Positions 60,520-64,000 of a DNA stretch of 64,000 bases are shown in pieces. The stretch is from Planctomycetota bacterium. Its GTDB lineage: Bacteria; Planctomycetota; JACQVV01; JASMLP01. Under the pieces are notes generated by a model. It was given only the letters and a program-made list of their open reading frames with translations, did not search any database and was not told the DNA's origin. The translations under genes were made by a program, and so were the position numbers. The stretch spans positions 28,251-92,250 of the forward strand of contig JASMLP010000160.1 in assembly GCA_030748635.1 (NCBI GenBank), written 5' to 3'. How positions within the stretch are numbered: position 1 is the first letter of the stretch; each line of letters begins with the position of its first letter.

Positions 60520-61704
60520 TCAAGGCCGCACGGACCAGACATAACGGTTCCACGCGAACTCCTTGAGCGCCCAGATATCCCCCCTCTTCACATCATAGGA
60601 CAGATCTTCAGGGCCAATAGGCCATCGATACGCTCGAGTACTTCCCGCGACAGTTTGTCGATAAATCCGAGGCCAGAACCCAGAACAGTTCGTCCAGAAG
60701 ACCCGATCGTTTGAGATAGAGCCCTGCATCCCCTTGAGTCGAGTGCTATAAACCTGGGTCGATTTGGTATCGGACAGCTTGCAGGTGCGACCGTTAAGGG
60801 ACCAGCGATAAATGCGCCCCTCATTTCCGGGATAGATGTAATCTCCCGAGAGGATGGAATGGGGACGTGTGCTTCGGTCGATCGAGGCAAAATTAAAAAG
60901 TCCCCCTCCTTCGAGCAATCGGTAATGAGCAACCTGGGGCAAAATATACTTGTAGCCAAATGCGGAGGATGAATTTCCACGCCGACCACATCGATGACTG
61001 TTATATGTGCTGACCTTCATGATCAGCCGAAGATCGAATACCCTAAAACCGTTCCGGTATTCAGGCACATAAAGATAGTTACCATACCAGGCGATGCCCC
61101 CACCCTTCAGTGGAGCATAGAGCCCTCCCGTTTTTCGAACTGCGGGCCCGAAATTGGGCTGGCTATCGCTCCCCTTGGGCACCACCAAGAGGATATGCCT
61201 GTAACGGATCTTGTTTGGATTAGAAATATCGATGACTGAAATGCGACAACCCCGTTGAGCCGATTCGGTTGAAGTATTCGTCTTGGAGTACCAACTGACG
61301 AGAAGTACCTTTTTCCCGCTCACAGTGCCCCTCGACCACCCCTCCATCGAACTACTGATCCCTTGCGGCATCCACTTCTTGGTCACGAAATCTCCCCAAT
61401 TCCACCGAAAAGCGGTTCGAGGCCGAGTTCGGTCGATCCACCAGATCCGTTTCCCTTTCCGATTGAGATCCTTGAGCACATTGGAAAGTGAAGATTTCGA
61501 TATCCCTCTTTTGCGGATGAGGGAAGAGATAATATTCGAGTTCTTCTCCCAAGAACCGTCATCTTCCAGAACAACGGGTTTCTTCGCGGAACACTCCTTG
61601 AGCTTTTGAGCCCTCGCTTCTGATAGCGGCAATACGCCGATCAGAAGAAGGATGCCGAGAGATCGGAATGAGTAGAATCGCTTTTTCATCATCGCAAGAT
61701 CCAA
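60520..61704 (-). CDS. Secreted protein, probable beta-propeller
   Basis: This 394-residue exported protein has a signal peptide (SLGILLLIGVLPLSEARAQ; ATG 61704, 61692 or 61689). The mature part is rich in Trp, Tyr, Ser and Gly with strand-like repeats such as KKWMPQGISSSMEGW, GGGIAWYGNYLYVPEYRNGFRVFDL and GDYIYPGNEGRIYRWSLN, each about 45 residues, suggesting a propeller. Cysteines come in few pairs (CRISVID, HRCGRRG, RTCKL, NCSGF) and could form disulfides. It resembles secreted proteins of actinomycetes in style. Function is unknown. It is convergent with the membrane protein gene. Confidence 0.7.
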   Translation of the reverse strand: MDLAMMKKRFYSFRSLGILLLIGVLPLSEARAQKLKECSAKKPVVLEDDGSWEKNSNIISSLIRKRGISKSSLSNVLKDLNRKGKRIWWIDRTRPRTAFRWNWGDFVTKKWMPQGISSSMEGWSRGTVSGKKVLLVSWYSKTNTSTESAQRGCRISVIDISNPNKIRYRHILLVVPKGSDSQPNFGPAVRKTGGLYAPLKGGGIAWYGNYLYVPEYRNGFRVFDLRLIMKVSTYNSHRCGRRGNSSSAFGYKYILPQVAHYRLLEGGGLFNFASIDRSTRPHSILSGDYIYPGNEGRIYRWSLNGRTCKLSDTKSTQVYSTRLKGMQGSISNDRVFWTNCSGFWPRIYRQTVAGSTRAYRWPIGPEDLSYDVKRGDIWALKEFAWNRYVWSVRP

Positions 61705-61779
61705 TTCTATGACCTATATTGTGCTCAAAATAGTAGCAGAAGAGCCCTCTGAACCTCTATTCTGTTTCCGAACGACCTC

Positions 61780-61813
61780 TTCATTCGAGTTCATTCGAGG
61801 ATTCGTCTATAAT
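61780..61813 (+). promoter_or_regulatory. Tandem 10-bp repeat and -10 box before the cNMP-binding gene
   Basis: TTCATTCGAG occurs twice in a row at 61780-61799, followed eight bases later by TATAAT at 61808-61813. The repeats overlap the place of the -35 box, so a regulator may bind there. The leader to ATG 61882 is about 65 bases. Confidence 0.4.
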
Positions 61814-61881
61814 TCGAGTCTTTCTCTCCGCCCGATATCGAAATACTTTTCCAGGTCAACGTTCGCGAGAAATTCTAACTC

Positions 61882-62334
61882 ATGCCCCCGAAGATCGACC
61901 CCAAACAGTTCGGAGAAAACCCCATTTTTCAGGGTCTTTCCGAGAATCACAGAAAAATGATACTGGGTGGAGGGATCGTCAACCGCTATTCAACTGGGGA
62001 GAATATCTTCCTGGAGGGTGAGACTGGGGAAGCCATGTACCTGATCCTCTCTGGAAAAGTCGAGATACAGGTGCAAAACAAAAGCGGACTGGCCGAGGTC
62101 GTTGGACGCCTCAAGGCGGGTGAAATATTCGGAGAGGGTAGCCTGATTACAGACGCCCCCCGCTCGGGGACCGCGGCAGCCGTTCGCGACACCTACTTGA
62201 TCGCCTTCAGCCGCAAAACCCTCCACGACCTCATCGAAAATCACCCCAAAGCCTCAGCCCACTTCATGTACAAGATCATGAAAAGTCTTTTCATCAGACT
62301 CCGCGCCACTACACAAAAATTATCGCGGAAATAG
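61882..62334 (+). CDS. Cyclic-nucleotide-binding-domain protein
   Basis: The 150-residue protein is a single cNMP-binding domain: NPIFQGLSENHRKMILGGG, STGENIFLEGETGEAMYLILSGKVEIQV and the phosphate-binding cassette IFGEGSLITDAPRSGTAAAV. No DNA-binding domain or membrane helix follows. The arginine of the cassette (PRSGTA) is kept, so cAMP or cGMP binding is plausible. It may regulate a partner protein. An upstream promoter with tandem repeats was found. Confidence 0.9.
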   Translation: MPPKIDPKQFGENPIFQGLSENHRKMILGGGIVNRYSTGENIFLEGETGEAMYLILSGKVEIQVQNKSGLAEVVGRLKAGEIFGEGSLITDAPRSGTAAAVRDTYLIAFSRKTLHDLIENHPKASAHFMYKIMKSLFIRLRATTQKLSRK

Positions 62335-62383
62335 AATTAGGCGTTCTCGCCATTCACTCGAGTGTTCATCAGGAGACAGCACC

Positions 62384-62788
62384 ATGAATCTCTTACTATT
62401 GATCGCGACCTGGGTCTCCACCGGCCTCATCCTTCACCTTCTGGTCGGTATCGACAATCTTCAGGAACCTAGCATGATCCTCACGGTCGCGACGATCTTC
62501 TTCGCCGAGGCGCTATGTCTTTCCGATGGAATTGTGCGGTGGGCATCTTCCTTTGGGAGTTCGACCTCCGAGGTCGATAGCGGCACCCGGTTGCTCCACT
62601 GGTTTTATGGTGTGGAGGTCACGGTGCTGGCGGCAGTGGCCTTTGGTCTGAAAATCGCTTTTAAGTGGTTAGCTACTCTACATATCCTCGCCGCTCTCAG
62701 CCTTCTTTTCGGGTGGGCCACCATGGCTCGCGCCAGAAACCACCTGGCTGCCATGGACAAATCCCAAGCCCGGGACGAAACATCCTGA
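62384..62788 (+). CDS. Small integral membrane protein of unknown function
   Basis: The 134-residue protein has about four hydrophobic helices: LLLIATWVSTGLILHLLVG, MILTVATIFFAEALCL, WFYGVEVTVLAAVAFGLKIAF and LHILAALSLLFGWATM. A Shine-Dalgarno AGGAGA stands before ATG 62384. I recognise no family. It follows the cNMP-binding gene by 49 bases and may be in the same transcript. Confidence 0.7.
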   Translation: MNLLLLIATWVSTGLILHLLVGIDNLQEPSMILTVATIFFAEALCLSDGIVRWASSFGSSTSEVDSGTRLLHWFYGVEVTVLAAVAFGLKIAFKWLATLHILAALSLLFGWATMARARNHLAAMDKSQARDETS

Positions 62789-62819
62789 GCCCTTATCGAT
62801 CTCCGAAATCTCCCCACCT

Positions 62820-63374
62820 TCAATCCGTCTTTTCGGTGAGATAGGCGCTCATAAACGCCCGAAGATCCGCCGAATCCCGGGTGTGGACGACAAGCATCCA
62901 CCCCTGAATCCACCAACCCAGGGTAGCCCCTAAGGGCGACGAATCGCACTCCAGGCGACTTCCGACTTCGAGAAAGCTCTTTCCTCCTCCACTCTGGTCC
63001 TCATAGGCCCTGCGAATTCGAGTGAGCAAGGCCTCCCCTTCAAGTCGACTCGCGCGTCCGATCTGAAAAATGATCGTCCCGGATTCGGCCCCATAGCGCC
63101 GTCGCGGTTCGTCTACATTTCCCATTCCAGGAATTCCCTCGACCCCCGCGCCAGAAACCAGAATAAATTCTCCAACTTCCGAAGGAAACAAGCTCTCCAC
63201 CCCCTCTTGTTCTGGCGGTATCCACTCCTCCGCGAGCTTCGAGAAGTTCGTCTCCTCCTCGACGGTTTCCAGCACCCAGTCCATCATTTCCGGAAGTCTT
63301 TGCACCCCGAGAACAACCATCAGGGCACCCACCAATAATACCGTCAGACACCCGATTCCAAGGATACGTTTCAT
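62820..63374 (-). CDS. Membrane-anchored protein of unknown function
   Basis: The 184-residue protein has an N-terminal signal anchor (IGCLTVLLVGALMVVLGV) and a soluble part, presumably periplasmic. It contains FPSEVGEFILVSGAGVEG, GAESGTIIFQIGRASRLEGEALL and LGATLGWWIQGWMLVVHT. The pattern of two strands and a helix repeated resembles small domains of secreted lipoproteins, but I cannot assign a family. It is convergent with the previous membrane protein gene. Confidence 0.65.
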   Translation of the reverse strand: MKRILGIGCLTVLLVGALMVVLGVQRLPEMMDWVLETVEEETNFSKLAEEWIPPEQEGVESLFPSEVGEFILVSGAGVEGIPGMGNVDEPRRRYGAESGTIIFQIGRASRLEGEALLTRIRRAYEDQSGGGKSFLEVGSRLECDSSPLGATLGWWIQGWMLVVHTRDSADLRAFMSAYLTEKTD

Positions 63375-63694
63375 CGGCTTTTCTCCAGATACTCACGCAA
63401 TGCCGTCTGTCAGGCCAACGCCATGCCTGCAACATTATCACGAATTCTGACTCCACAGCGGACTCCCGGCTCATAGATTTTTCCTAAGTGGAAACCGGGT
63501 TACCTCAAACCGTACAGAATTCCTGAACACCTCCCCCAGCCACCCGCCGACATACTGAGGCTTCAAGAAGGACAGATACCCCGTAAAGCCTTCAATGAAA
63601 GGGCATTACGATGAATGGGAATATTTAAACGAGATCGGCATGGGACTTGCGATAGGGTCGACTGAACCAAAATCACATTTTCTGGAGACTCCTC
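63375..63694. other. Gene-free stretch before the right-edge gene
   Basis: About 320 bases with no supported gene. TCTGGAGA at 63681-63688 is a Shine-Dalgarno for the following ATG. I see no tRNA, repeat or clear terminator. Confidence 0.5.
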
Positions 63695-64000
63695 ATGTTG
63701 AAATCATTTCCTCGAAAGCAGGCCCGAATAGTCGGACATTTTGTGTTTTCCTTGCTTGTCCTCTCCGGTGTTCTATCGGGAGATCCATCCCTGTTACGGG
63801 GGGGGGAACGTTTTGAGACCGACCTTTTGGTAGAACGGCGAAAGCCCCTCGATCCGGGACAGGTGCAAGGGGAACCCGCCATCGTGTACAACCCCAACCT
63901 GGGTGAGTTTCAGGTCTTTTACAGCCGCCAGATCGGCGCTTCGGGAACGACCCGAACGGAATCTACCAACTCTTCCGAATCCTGGGAGTGGAGTCGCCTA
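63695..64000 (+). CDS. Secreted protein, C-terminus beyond window
   Basis: Only the first 102 residues are present. It begins at ATG 63695, seven bases after GGAG. The signal peptide is IVGHFVFSLLVLSGVLSG. The next part reads VQGEPAIVYNPNLGEFQVFY, then SRQIGAS and SWEWSRL, similar to the opening blade of a sialidase-type or five-bladed glycoside-hydrolase propeller. The family cannot be settled from so little. Confidence 0.7.
   Translation, partial: MLKSFPRKQARIVGHFVFSLLVLSGVLSGDPSLLRGGERFETDLLVERRKPLDPGQVQGEPAIVYNPNLGEFQVFYSRQIGASGTTRTESTNSSESWEWSRL

Noticed and set aside
1..64000. Mobile elements, CRISPR arrays or prophage
   Set aside because: No transposase, integrase, repeat-spacer array or phage gene was recognised on either strand.

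Overview
The window reads as a piece of a Gram-negative-type bacterial chromosome of moderate GC content. There are many lipoproteins, periplasmic adaptors and an RND pump. It also has several Hanks-type Ser/Thr kinases with single membrane anchors, sigma-54/FHA and RsbU/W/V-type regulation, HEAT and leucine-rich repeat proteins, and zinc-ribbon or helix-turn-helix add-on modules. That mixture fits a Planctomycetota/PVC-like lineage best, but this is an inference from gene style and no rRNA is present. I see no insertion sequence, phage, CRISPR or plasmid gene.

The main result is that the organism decodes UGA as selenocysteine. Two genes in the window are selenoprotein genes that ordinary gene calling would truncate or split. 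The first is selD (6025-7086), whose catalytic residue is an in-frame TGA at 6070-6072 followed by a hairpin with a GGUCU loop. The second is an exported iodothyronine-deiodinase-like protein (48320-49057), with a TGA at 48602-48604 in a GSYT-U-GPF motif followed by a hairpin with a GGUC loop. The selA, selB and selC genes are not in the window.

Layout. 1-5.7 kb: a partial leucine-rich-repeat protein, an ECF sigma/anti-sigma pair, trpE-trpG, and a HEAT protein with an HDxxH motif. 5.7-11.8 kb: selD plus a coupled small gene, then a minus-strand operon of a sigma-54 regulator, upp, hpt and a TIM-barrel isomerase. 11.9-19.4 kb: a kinase, tadA, two tRNA-Ser genes, a long SRP RNA with an Alu domain, dnaX and ybaB (the Bacillus-like tadA-SRP-dnaX-ybaB order), then a FabZ-like dehydratase and a PtsP-like enzyme I. 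19.5-30.8 kb: a kinase with a PA14-like tail, an adaptor-ABC-PcnB operon, a lipoprotein, and fusA with a clear promoter and three upstream direct repeats.

30.9-41.5 kb: a YyaL-type thioredoxin-fold protein, an esterase, the branched-chain amino-acid transporter livK-livH-livMG-livF with a coupled double-STAS gene, and an FtsX-type permease. This stretch looks richer in GC-ending codons than the rest. 41.6-46.3 kb: a HEAT protein, a kinase, and an RsbU-RsbW-RsbV partner-switching operon. 46.6-50.2 kb: the operon pdxJ-dapA-deiodinase-like selenoprotein-glycerate kinase. 50.4-64 kb: an RND efflux pair with a C-terminal zinc ribbon, an epimerase-like protein, a deoxynucleoside kinase, two BamE-like lipoproteins, a two-component system, a cyclic-nucleotide-binding protein, several unknown membrane or secreted proteins, and a partial secreted protein at the right edge.
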